This document shows positions 46,101-58,100 of a stretch of 64,000 nt of DNA, in pieces. A program made the position numbers and the translations under genes. The notes under the pieces were generated by a model, which was given only the letters and a program-made list of their open reading frames with translations, was not told the DNA's origin and did not search any database. Each line of letters begins with the position of its first letter. Position 1 is the stretch's first letter. The DNA is from Monarcha castaneiventris obscurior (lineage: Eukaryota > Chordata > Aves > Passeriformes > Monarchidae), in the NCBI GenBank assembly GCA_026261815.1, contig JAMPIT010000434.1, forward strand, positions 15,869,001 through 15,933,000, read 5' to 3'.

Positions 46101-49100
46101 CTTTCTCATGCTGAGGTTTTCCCAGAAATCTATTCTATTTCAGCTCCCACAAGCAGGATGAGGAAAAGGCAGCACAATAAAACACAGCCTCCTCAGTGGA
46201 ACTCACTGTCTTACTACAAATCTGCTCTCTCACGAAGTGTAAATGCTTCAACTGCACAGTTAAAACTGCTAAACCAGAGCATTTCACGTTCCAAGCTATC
46301 CATTACTAACAGTTTGTGTTGTGTAAGAAGACTAAGTAATAACTCTCACTTTAACAAATTAAAAAAGATGCACCAGGACAACTGATTTCTTTTAAACACT
46401 GTGCATTTGTCAGTTTTCTTGATATCAGTACTTTGTGCAAGACTAAGCAGCTAAATTTCATATTCTGCATTGCTGACTACGAAAAGAGGCTTGAAGTCAT
46501 TATTAAAAATATAATTTAAAAAAAAAAATCTGTTTGAGTTCTGTATTCCTCACCAGCCCCTCTTCAAATCAGAGACTTATCTACTTTTAAACTCACAACG
46601 TAACTGGGAAAAAAAATAATAATTACAAAATATCTATGAACTACTTCCACCGAATTTATATAACTGTATCTTATAGTTGAGAAGTGACTGAAAATACTTG
46701 ACACGTAGTAAGTTACCCATACACTAAGTACTTTTTTCCAACCCATTTTTCAAATAATTTAAAGGCCAATATTATTCCATTCACATGAAGGTAAAATATT
46801 CTTTAGAAAGTTTTGCTTAGGCACTTAATGCAAATAAGTGAATAATGGTCAGGGCAAAATGCTCCCATTAATCAGCAAAGCTTATCATAACTTTATTTAC
46901 TGCTTAGATCAAGTACAAGTGCCTTATTTGGGAAGCTTGTCACAGAGATTACTGCCTTTGCAGGTGCAGGATTTCCTATCTGAGTAGCAAGGCGACTTAA
47001 ACCAACAACCAAGCCAAGTGCTTTGCTAGCAAGAGGAAGACAGCGCTGTTTGTTTGATGATAGTATCTCTGCTTTTGTGCAAACCATCAGTATGTGCTTT
47101 GAGAACATTCTAAATAAAAAATTCAACTTCATCTTCCCCCTGGCAGTTGCTGCAGGAGGCCATGGTCACACGTCTGTGCTCTGTCTCAGCCCCTGAGCTG
47201 GCAGTGCTGCTGAGTCACGGCTGAGCTGAGATCCTCCCTCTGACACACAACAACGCTGGGGGTGGGGGGGGGGGGGAGACCAAGGTCCAAGGAACTTCTA
47301 ATCCACACTCATTTGGCAACATGAAGACGGTTGAGACAGTGAATGAAGCTTTTTCAGTAGCCAAAAACACCAATGCAATTTAACACTGAAGTCTGCTACA
47401 TGCTCAAAACTTAAAAATTAGAGGCCTAACTGAGCAAGAATGCAACTTGTAGGTACTGTGTTAGTAAGATCATAGTTTTCAAACTATGTTGTTCCATACT
47501 TCCACATTCACACTGTGGGGTAAATTTATAAAGAGCAGTAAGTCTATGGCCTTACAGTGTATTTTATTTTCAAAATTATTTTACTACAGAACACAGCATT
47601 TCACTAAAAATAATTCAAATTACAGCATGATCTCAGAAGCTCTCTGCCTTTCTCCTTACACTGAACAGATCGTTGCAGTAGTCTCACTATCAGGTATCAG
47701 ATTAGTGACAGGAAATGAGAGATTCACCCCACTTTAAGTTGCCCATAACACAGGGATATCATCACCCTCAGAGAACTGTCCCTAGAGTTCCAGGACAAAG
47801 CTCTCTACTGCAAAAAGTCCTCTGAGCAAATCTGGACACTTGCAATACTGCATTTTTCACAGCTCCCTTTGAAATACAAACTGAAAGGCAGATTTTCACA
47901 GCTACCTTGCAATGTATCAAGAGCAGAAAGCCTCCCCAAGTAGAATATGGTAGCAGTTTCCTATTAAAAGCTATGGTAGATGCTCTTTCTTAGAATGGGT
48001 ACTTACGTATTTTTTTTACCTAACACGTATTTTTTTTACCTACCTCTCTAAGATAAACTGCATGGCAGTATCAAGAATCTGCCCCACAGGCTGGGAGTAC
48101 CCATTTACTGCACAGGACAGTGACAACCCACAGAATCCTGTGCCTCCTCAGAGCCCACAAAAGGAGAACTCCTGTGCACCTCAGGGCTTGCTTCTGGAAA
48201 GAGTGTATCCAGGAGCTGACAAACAAACCTGACTGGAATAACCAGTGCTTCCCAATCCCAAGGACACTTTCTCCCAAGCACAGGAACAGAGCTGTACTGG
48301 AGGCCAGGCCAGTGCAGCCACCCAGCCCAGGGCACTGCCTGTTCCACAGCCAGCAGGTAACTGCAGGGGACACACTGAGGGAAGCTGTGCTGGAAGGGAA
48401 GAGCTCTGTGGCTCTTTATCTGGAACAATACCTGCACACCCAGCCTGCTTTCTCCTACATTCCCAAGAGCCTCCATAAAAAGGGGTGTTGGCTGGATGAG
48501 CTGTCTGCAAACTCCTGCACAAGCCATACCTTCAATATCCTGTAACTGATGTGAGATTAGACAGACACTCCTTCACTCTATCTATTTAGCAACATCAGCC
48601 CTCTCTCCACAGTTCACTACTTCCTCACTCTGCCTGCCACTCTGGAAATGTTAATAAAAACTTTGATAACATTTCCTACAGGGAGCTCAACTGCAGTGCA
48701 GTTCAGTATGCTGAATATATCCTCAGTATAAATGCTCAGAATACACCCAGTATAGTGGTCTGCTTGTTAAAAATAAAGAATAGAAACGTTTCTGTATTGC
48801 ACATTAAGATACAGTTACAAATAGAGAACTCTGTACATAATTAGCTCTTCATGAGGATTTTTTTTTATGGAATGGAAAAACCACATCAAATATTGCTTTT
48901 AAAGTTTAAAATTAGAAACATAATTTCCACTGAATAATGAGAGCAGACTAAGATGCAATTGGCAAATACATAAGATTTCACATAATCCTTATAATTCTAT
49001 GGTAGCTTGCATAGTTTGTATGTAAAGATTGGAAAACAGAGAAGTTAGCGTTTCTAAAATAGCATTCTGATGTGAGCCAACAACAGCAAAAGTGTAATTC

Positions 49101-52100
49101 AGTGGAAAGGTTAGGCAACACAGGCCACAACTGCTGCCATAACAACCCGAAAACCCAGATTTGTTTCTACAAGAAAGTGAGGCAGTCCCCACTGCAAAAC
49201 ACTCACTCACTGTACAAACAGCATTGCCCCCATTCAGTAGCATGTGCCAAGCATATTCTAAATATCAACTAACCACTTTGTTGCAAATTTTCCCTTTTAA
49301 AATCTTACTAATTACAAGATAATTGGTATCAGCAAGCTCTCCATATATTAAAATGGTTGTTAAAATAATCTGGTCACATTCTTTATATGCATCATTTTAA
49401 TTTCTCTACACAACATATATCCCAACAGACATAAAAACTTTCCTGACTGTTAAAATGTCATTGTACAAACATGAATACAGCATTTTCTAAAGGACATGGA
49501 TACTATTTATCTAAAACCAAACTCGGAACATCCTCATTCACCACCGAACAGAAATTTCAGACAAAGAACTTATGAAAGATAGAAGTGAAAAACAAAAACA
49601 GGAAGTTAAAATAAGAAAGGACCTACAGAATATACCTTTAATAAATATGTATCTCTTCTGTTATTCTACAAATACTCACACATATGTGTGTCTTAAGCAA
49701 AAACTCAACACATGAACTTACCAACATAAAATAAGCATTCAGAGTGCAGCATACTCTGTGTCCACAGCTGGCACACCTCACTTTCTGTAAGAACTTCAAC
49801 ACCGTAGTAGGCTTGGTATTCAAGTTTTGGCAACAGGAATATGGGAGTCAGCTGAAAAAGAGAAGATAAAAGAAAAAATTAGCACTCACTGTCCAAAGCC
49901 ATCCACAATTTAACCATATTTTGTAGTTTATAATAACCACAGTCCTCTACCATAGCTGAAGCAACAAAGATATTTCTGAGATTTTGTTTGAAGGTTCCCA
50001 TTCTGTGAAATCCACAGTGCAAACTTTGGAGCACAGAGACTTTATATAGAGGAAGGTGAAATGGACAGGGGAAAGAAAAAAGGAAAAAAAGGCCTGGGCA
50101 AGCTTTTACAAATAATAAAATTCTGCAACTTAGTAATTTTTCCATGTGACTAAATTAATTTGAAGTTTACACTTCTGTGCTCTACTGCCCTCTGCAGCAA
50201 TTTAAGAAAAAAACACAACATTTCTAATTTGCTTATTGTTAGCAGAATTCTGCCATTTATCACTCCTGTCAGAATCTCACTTGAAACTAGAACCTAATGC
50301 TTGGACTCTCATTTGAAATCAGAGGCTACCCTAACTAGAGAGTTAACCCTAACAAGCCCTGTCAGTTCTCACTGACAACCCACGGTTTAAATTGCAGCAG
50401 AAATTAAAAAAAAAAATATAAACAAGTGTTCGGTTTCTAAATAACGAAGCAGTTATCCCCAGGCATTTATGAGCAGAGAATCAATAGCAAAGAGATGGGA
50501 TTTCTTCAAAATAAGGTTGCAACCACAGCCTCTTGGTAAGTAATCAGAGTTACAATGATTATTTCCGTTTCAACAAAGCATAAACACCCGCCTGCTGTAA
50601 TTCTGGGATTCTCAGAAGGGACATGCCACAATTTGCTGAATGATTCAGGGGACTCTTTAAAACATTACAAATTACTGAGAATTACAGAACAAAACTTCCT
50701 TCTCCTGATGCAGCAAGGAGTGTTTCGATTACGCTTGCATTCAAGCCACTTAATTCCATGAGATAAACCATTTGCTAAGAAATGCCACAGCATTTTCAAG
50801 CAGAACAAATAGAATCTCGTTTTGTGTTCTCTGTTGTTCATTTTATCTCCTATTTCCCTGCTTAACTAGGCATGATAGCAAGGCTGAATCCTGCTTAAAA
50901 GTATTTATGATCATGAACATTCTCAAAGCCTTGGGCCAAACCCCTAATTACTCCATTAACTTTTAAGAATAGTTCAAAATGACATTTTTTTTACATGAGT
51001 ATCATTACCCAGGCATACTACTGTAATAAAAAAAGGAGAATCACACTTCCTTATCTCCTAATCAAGTAGCTTTAAAGAAATCACAAGTTATTCTTCCCCG
51101 TCTTGCTCTAGCAAATATTTACTTCCAGAAGACACACTGCAGAGTCACAATTAAATGTACCAATTGTCTCATTGAGAGTACAAATGCTATCAAGAACTGG
51201 GAATACCAGAAATACCAGTTGAGTACAACTGTTTAGAAAAAAAAAAAAAGTACCCCAAACCAAAAAAAGCTGAAAAGAACATCTTTACCTTTTGGGCTTT
51301 TTTCTTTTTCTGGTACCGTGGCAGTGACTTGACTTTCTGCACACTGCAGCGCACGAGTAACAACAGATCATCCAAGCTGAAGAGCTTGTACACAACATTG
51401 CCCTCCTCAGGTGCTTGATACTCTGAAGGGTCTTCTTCAAGCAGCTGAAGCTCACTTGGCAGCTTTCCTACAGAAAATGAATAAACCAGAAAATGGTAAG
51501 CTTGGACATTCTTTACCATGAAGCTGATTAGCTTTTTCCCCTTGGAATAGGTTTTTGTTTGGGTGTTTTGTTTAGGGCTGTTTCTTTTACTGAAGGATGT
51601 CTTTTGTTTCCTATGATTTTGGGGTGAAAACTACTTCATTAGGCACAAAAAATTCACTTACATATAAAAAAATTAAAAATAATTACATTTGGGAAACGTT
51701 CACTCTGTTAAAGAGTATAGTTCTAAATAATCCCACATCATTAGATTTCTCACACAAATAGAACCCCAAATGTGAGACTCCATTCTTGTATAAATGTAGT
51801 TCAAAAGCTGCTTTTTAAGCCACAGTCACTCAGTGCAAAGGAGAGAAAACTTTTATTTACAATGAATGCAGACATGCAAAGAGGTTTCTCAGCTTGCTAT
51901 AGAACTTCCAAATTGTAGAATTATGCTTTCTATCCTTACGCAGTCATTTTTCAGCATGCTGGCAATATTGGTTTCACAACCTCTACTGAAAAAAAATCCA
52001 TTATAAACCAGCTGAATTCTATATCTTTAACAAAGAGAAAAAAAGTACCATGCCTGTCAGCCTTTCAGACTGGAAGGCTGACATGGTCTAAGTGATTATT

Positions 52101-55100
52101 AAAATTCAGTTAAATAAATAAAAATGTAGGAAGTGGTAACACAATTTCAACTAAAATTGAATTAGTTGTGTTAACCTACAGATTAAGTAGGTCCTACATG
52201 ATCAAATGCACATCTACTCAGGAAATACCAAACACATTTTCCCACCAAAAAGCATGGATTTGCTGGAATTAAATATTTGAGAAGAGTATCTGTCCTGACA
52301 CAACCTGTCTGGTTTCCTGCATATTCATTTAACACAATAAAGTCTTTCTAACTTAAGTTGGACAGAGCTGAGAAGCAACTTGGGCATGTGAGGAAAACCT
52401 CCAAGTCCATGGTCCCCAGGATCTTGATGACTTGGAGTTCTGGGTTAAGGTGCAGATGTAGCACAGATTCAACACCCAGCTAACTGCCTGAAAACTCAGA
52501 GAGGTGGCTTGTAGTGAATCCTCTTTGCCTTCAGGGACAGAGTGCTGGGAGTTAAGCAACAGCAACTGAACCAGACTGCTCAAAACTTAAGACACACAAA
52601 TTTCAATTTTTTTCAGTTTTTAACTGCATCATTTGATTAATTTTAATTCTACAAAAAAGTAAAATGATTATATTTTTGATTGACAAGAAACTACTTTGGC
52701 AGAACAGACTACTCCAATACTTGAGTCTCCCTACAAATAACCCATTCTACTACTGGTTTCTTTTCCTTGCTTAAAAAACTTGGGTTTTTTTTGTTTCTCT
52801 ACAGTAAAACAGTATTTCACATTCACCTCTGTGGACAAACAACTCCCAAAATGCTCCCTTCTGTGTGCAAGACAGTAATCCTCACACAGAGGAGGTACTG
52901 TTAACCTGAGTCACATCTCTAAATAAATGTAATAGATGCACTACTGCCACATTCTTCAGATGAAGTGTTTTCTGTTTTATTTCCCTCCTTACACAATGAC
53001 CACACTTACTCTTTGGCACTCCCTCGAAAAGCCAAGTCCAGGTATTTCTAGAGGAGCTGGTGGGATTGGAGGCTGGGGCTGGCACAGTTTCTGTGCTGGA
53101 GGTCACTGATGTTTTTGGAGACTGAGGCACCTGGGCTGGCACAGCATTAGAATTATCACAGCTCACCACTGGCTCATGAGCTTTTTGGGAATGGGACATG
53201 AGAAGTTCAGTTTGCATTTTCAAAATTTGCCCAACAGGATCCAATTCTTTGGATAACTTTCTTGGAGGTTTCTTGGAGGCTTTTTTCCCCTGATCCATGG
53301 TGTCTGAGCAGTCAGTGATGCCTGCTGAAGGACTCTGGGTAGGGGAAGGACATCCGGCCGTTTCTGCTGAGGTACAAGAAGCAGTGGCTGGCACAGCTGG
53401 TTTGCAACAAGCACTGGGTCTACATTCTGAATCAATCACCAAACGCTCTTCATCTGTGTCACTACTGCATAAAGAAGTGCAAATCTCTTTCTTCTGTGCA
53501 GCATCAGGCTCTTTCTGAGAACTCAGTGCAATAGATAGAGGATTTAATTTTGTTTCATTGTCCAACACTTCCTTGCTCATGACATGTTGTGCTTTGTTCA
53601 GTCCTACCTCCACTGACTGAAAGCTTTTACAAGGTGAATTCTCTTGAGGGCTGAAGCATGGAATGCCATCTAAGGATGGAAGCTGCATGCTGGCACATGC
53701 TGAACCTTCTTGCTCAGAAAGGGTGTTTTTCTCTTCTTCATCTCCACTGTTTATGGCGGATGAATCTTTCCCTCCTGTTTTTAGGCCATGAGATAAAATT
53801 TTAGCAGTGTTACTAACTGCAGGAAAAGTACTTTCCATTTTAGAAGTTCTTGACAGCTTGGTAGCTGCTCCAAAAGTTTCAAGTTCCGTAACGTCATCAT
53901 CGAAGTCCATCCCTATGTCACCTGGAAGAGGAACTGTCCTGCACTGGTAGGTATCAGCACACGCCTTAACACAGGGATGAGAAAGAAATAAAATTAAAAA
54001 CCCCCAAAACGATTAAACAAACCAAGAAATAAGACACTGCTAAATTGAAAACACAAAAAATGTTCTACATCCATACCTGACTGTTAGGAAAGGGGAAGAG
54101 TAATTGAAAAACAATTTTTCTTGTTTAACTTGGAATATCTTGGGTCCTATGAGTTGATAGGCCTTTCCAGAGAGAAAAAGTTCACAGAACTTTCTCCACT
54201 GAAGCAAACTGATCAAAATACATTTTAATGAAGTAAACATTAAAGCGGAGATGCCCACGTAGAAGCATTTAAAGGAACCAGACAGACATTTTCTAACATG
54301 GTCTGTAACTCAGCAATAGAAAAACCACCAACAGAAAACCTAAATTTTCCTTTATTATCACACAAAAAGCAACGTAGGAATTTTAACACAAGTTTTTGGT
54401 TTTGTTTGTTTTTAAGAACAGATGAACCTACATACATCCCACTGAAAGAGGTTGTCCTCAGCTGGTTTGTCCATCGATACATCAGAAATTGAAACATAGG
54501 ATGTTTTAGTTGCTAGGAAATCCATTGGAATTTCATGGAAGATTTGATTCCTCTCTCTTACTGTCATTTCTTTTCTCAGCAGAGGTGAATCAACATAAAC
54601 CACTTTAGTTGGTTTGCTACCTTTTCAAGAATGAAAAGAGATAGAGTACGTATTAAATGAAAGGAAGAAAGACTGTGATGCCTTCTCCAGCCACCTAGAA
54701 ACAGAGACTAGACAAGAGTAAGGGAATAAAGATAGGTATTTATTTGAAGGGCCTTCAAGGTACACCCTGGGGGAGCCAGAGGCTGCTTCCATAAAAAATG
54801 GACCCCCAAGATGGACGACAGGTCACGAGTTCTTCACACCTTTATAGGTTTGGTTCATTTGCATACCACGGTTAATTCTCCAATTAAAGCCCCAGTTCAA
54901 TGATGTAACTCCCCTCAGCTTGCTCCCCCCTTAGAGTCTTTGGTTTACACATTTTGGGCCTAGAAGAGCCTGGCTGTCCTTGAAGGCAAAGCCTGGAGAG
55001 GCTTTGTTATGTCTATCTTGCACGAGAGAGCAGAAATTACAGGCTACAAGCAGCTTAGAGTTACACTCTAAGCAGCACAGAATTTGAAAAATACAAAAGT

Positions 55101-58100
55101 TAAAACCTAAGGCATCAACTGTTGTGTAATTTAAACAATAAATCTTTCAGCTTCAAATTACAGTCAAATCCATTGCACATTCACACCAGAAGAAATGAAA
55201 AACAATCCTCTCAGTCATTAAAAACAGAAGATAAAAGTATGTCCAGATACGGTGTGAATTATTGTGATCCTGCAGCAGCAATATACACCACAATAATAGC
55301 TGAACATATTTCAAATGCACTTCTAAGTAGAGGATTTGTAAAATAAGAACTGAGGATTCATCACTTCCTATACAGCATCACATCATCAAATGTATCCTGT
55401 TTTCCAAAAAGATCTTTTTTCATACTTGTTTCAAAGTCAATTCTGGTTTTTTTTAAGTCTCATTGCCCAAGTGATGGCTGCAGTTTATTTCTCTTCTAAT
55501 CAATAACTCTGTTTGGGCTCTACTGCCCCACTCCTCCTTTGTTTACCCCTTAACACACATATGAATCGCCCCAAAATAAAAGGAATACCATGCCCATCAC
55601 AATAGAGAAAGCCAAGGCACATGGTGGACACAGTCTCCCTGTTTTAGGAAAAAAAGTAAATTAAAGCAAGGGGTTGGTTACAGGGAGAAGTGGAAAAGGA
55701 AAGCACAGAGAAACCCTTCAAGAACCACTGTGTATTTCTGACACAACCTGAATGCCCTTTAGGTGTTAATTTTGGATCCAAAAATTAAGTTTAAAATCTG
55801 TGATGCTGCTACAAAAGGAATCAAGCATTATCTCTACTGATAAAGTAATTTAGTTTCACATAGCAAAGTGAAAATTTGTAAATTTTGCAGGCATTTGATA
55901 GCTTATTTACTATCTGTAAGTCTGCTATAGAAATCTGTGTGAAAAGCACACAAGGACATTCCAACACAACAAACATTATAAATACTTGAATAATCCATAC
56001 TGTGTTTAAAAACAGAAAAAGGGTAAGGGAGGAAATCTATATTCAGATTACTGAAAGACTGCTTGACAACTAAAGTAAAGCAGTCAGATGAGTTCATCAG
56101 TTCATTAAAACACTTTCTGTTGCAATTGAAAAAAATATCTTTATGGACATTCATTCCTTATTTACTATTCTATGATGTAAATAGATCCTTTTAATTCCAG
56201 AAAATGTTTGCTCTTCGCTTTTTCACAACATGTCAGAACTTCTCTGCTTTTTTAATTTACTGAAATCAGCTCACTTGATAATTTTAACAGCTTCATGCAG
56301 CTGTTTTCTTTCCAAGGAGCACAATTTAAAAGTTTTGAAAAACAAAACCAGTTTTAACTGTTTGTTTTAGTTTTCTTCCCTGGGTGGAAAACAGCTGAAT
56401 GTCCGAATTCAATGTTTATGGTGATAGCCACAGAAGTTGTTCCTAATCTCAACAACAAGGCAGAAAAAGTGACTCTGGATGAGCTTTCCAGCTTTTTTGG
56501 ACAAATCCACCACAGTTTTATAACAAAAACCCACCATACCTGCAGCAGTGATCATTTTAACGCAAACTGGAATTTCCCACTGTTCCCTGTAGTTTAGTCC
56601 ATGATTATTCAGTAAAGTAAATAATGACTGATTACTTAAAACAACTTGAGGACAGTATTTCAAAGCAAGCTTTTCTGCATTTGAATCTGAACTAATATCC
56701 TAAAGAGAAAAAAAGAAGTCATTTCTTTAGAAGTTATTTTTTAAAGAAATACACTAAAATTTAAATTTACAAGAAAAACACTGAACCCAATCAAAAATGG
56801 ATATATACAACCCTTACCCCCCCAAAAAGTCCAAATACTACCACAGTGCCAGGACTCAAAATAAAAAAAGCAAAAAACTCCTCTGAAGGTTTTCAGCTGC
56901 ATCTTATGCATTCACATGGCAGCATGAGAAAATATGTATTTTTAACTTGTGTTTTCAGTTAATTTGTATACCTTTGAATTACCAGGTTGAATAGGAATTT
57001 AGATAATCATGAAATACAAGAGTGCACTGAATCAAAGAAAAATCCCTGAACCAGATTAACTCACAACTATGTATTACAGATCTTCTTACGAGTTCAGTAA
57101 CAGCACAATAGAGACATCTAATATTGAAGTATGGTTAAAACTCCACAGTTGTTCCAATACCAGTTACATATGAAGAACCTTAAAACAAATATAAAACCAC
57201 CAAGAATACAAATTTAGAATTGAAATGACAGAATTGTTAAACATTACATGAAGAAAGGAGGCTGGCAATGCTCGTGAGGTTGAAGAACATCAACGACTAA
57301 GAAGATAATGGGAGCCCAGGAGCACTGAGGACCATGAGAGAAGTAAGAAAAACCCAGCTATGTTCTATCTTCTGCCACCTGAGACATCATCAGAAGTGCT
57401 CTGTTTATAGCTCTAACATCTCTTGAGGCTTGTAACGTTCTCCTGCATCACCTCTGCTCCTTTCTTCAGCAAATCTCTTTGAAATTACAGTGCTTCTGCT
57501 GAAAGTTTGGGTTTTGATATGTGAAAAAACTCCTTAAAATAGCTGATTAAAAAAATTATCTGGAATAAACAGTCAAAAAACTCAGTTCTACAGCATGAAA
57601 ACTCCCTGATTTTCACAGTGGAAGAACACAAACAGAAATACCAGCTATTTAATGGTGCAGTGCAATCTAAAAACTGTTCAGCATGTAAAAACAATCAGAT
57701 TGCACTCTGTACAAAACATGCCTTAAAGATGACAATAAAAAGGTTACTTACATTATGCATAACATGAGCCTTTTTTTCTGGGGTTATAATAGATGTAACA
57801 GTGCTATAATCAGTGGGCAGCTGAACAGGCATGGAAGGGAAATCTGTTTTACCATGTCTTGCTGTACCCTGGGGGAAATCAAGCAGTGTCAGAAAACAGC
57901 TTTCACAGCAATCATGCTCACCCAACACTGCACTTCTTGTGAGGAAAAATATTAGGAATGTACACAGGTGCATCATAAAGTTATGTGATATAAGAAAACA
58001 TACTATTAATGTAATCTTTTTATGGCAAACATCTGGTGAAAAGGGTTAAGAGCCTTACTACCAAAATAATTTTAGTTTTAATTAATAATTTAAATTATAA

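Larger units (their letters stand above)
43192..49721 (-). other. ICE2: ICE2 introns 11-14 (introns only)
   Basis: Intron 14 is 43192-43874, intron 13 is 44131-45161, intron 12 is 45213-45304 (only 92 bases) and intron 11 is 45390-49721. Intron 11 holds a G-rich tract, an NF-E2/ARE-like site, a 20-base tandem duplication and a GC-richer stretch near 48080-48540 that is open in several frames on both strands. No known protein or RNA was recognised. Confidence 0.7.
49852..54435 (-). other. ICE2: ICE2 introns 8-10 (introns only)
   Basis: Intron 10 is 49852-51288, intron 9 is 51468-53009 and intron 8 is 53944-54435. All are GT-AG. No gene or repeat was recognised within them. Confidence 0.75.
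54621..56539 (-). other. ICE2: ICE2 intron 7 carrying a solo LTR
   Basis: A 1.9-kb intron between exons 7 and 8, donor gtatgg, acceptor gaaaag. It contains the LTR at 54674-55079. Nothing else was recognised. Confidence 0.8.

Noticed and set aside
48105..48545. Overlapping frames of 140, 141 and 113 codons on both strands in ICE2 intron 11
   Set aside because: Both strands are open at once, which points to base composition. No domain, signal peptide or splice context is visible.
50341..50358. Telomere-like TTAACCCTAACAAGCCC string
   Set aside because: Only one and a half units, with no repetition.
52882..53009. ICE2 exon 9 continuing past 53010 to the end of the open frame
   Set aside because: Joining exon 10 at AAAGA|gtaagt restores the conserved reading (human KPKGRLPYEL region); reading through gives an unrelated tail and a stop.
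54674..55079. Full endogenous provirus
   Set aside because: Only one LTR is present, with no gag, pol or env sequence around it, so it is a solo LTR.
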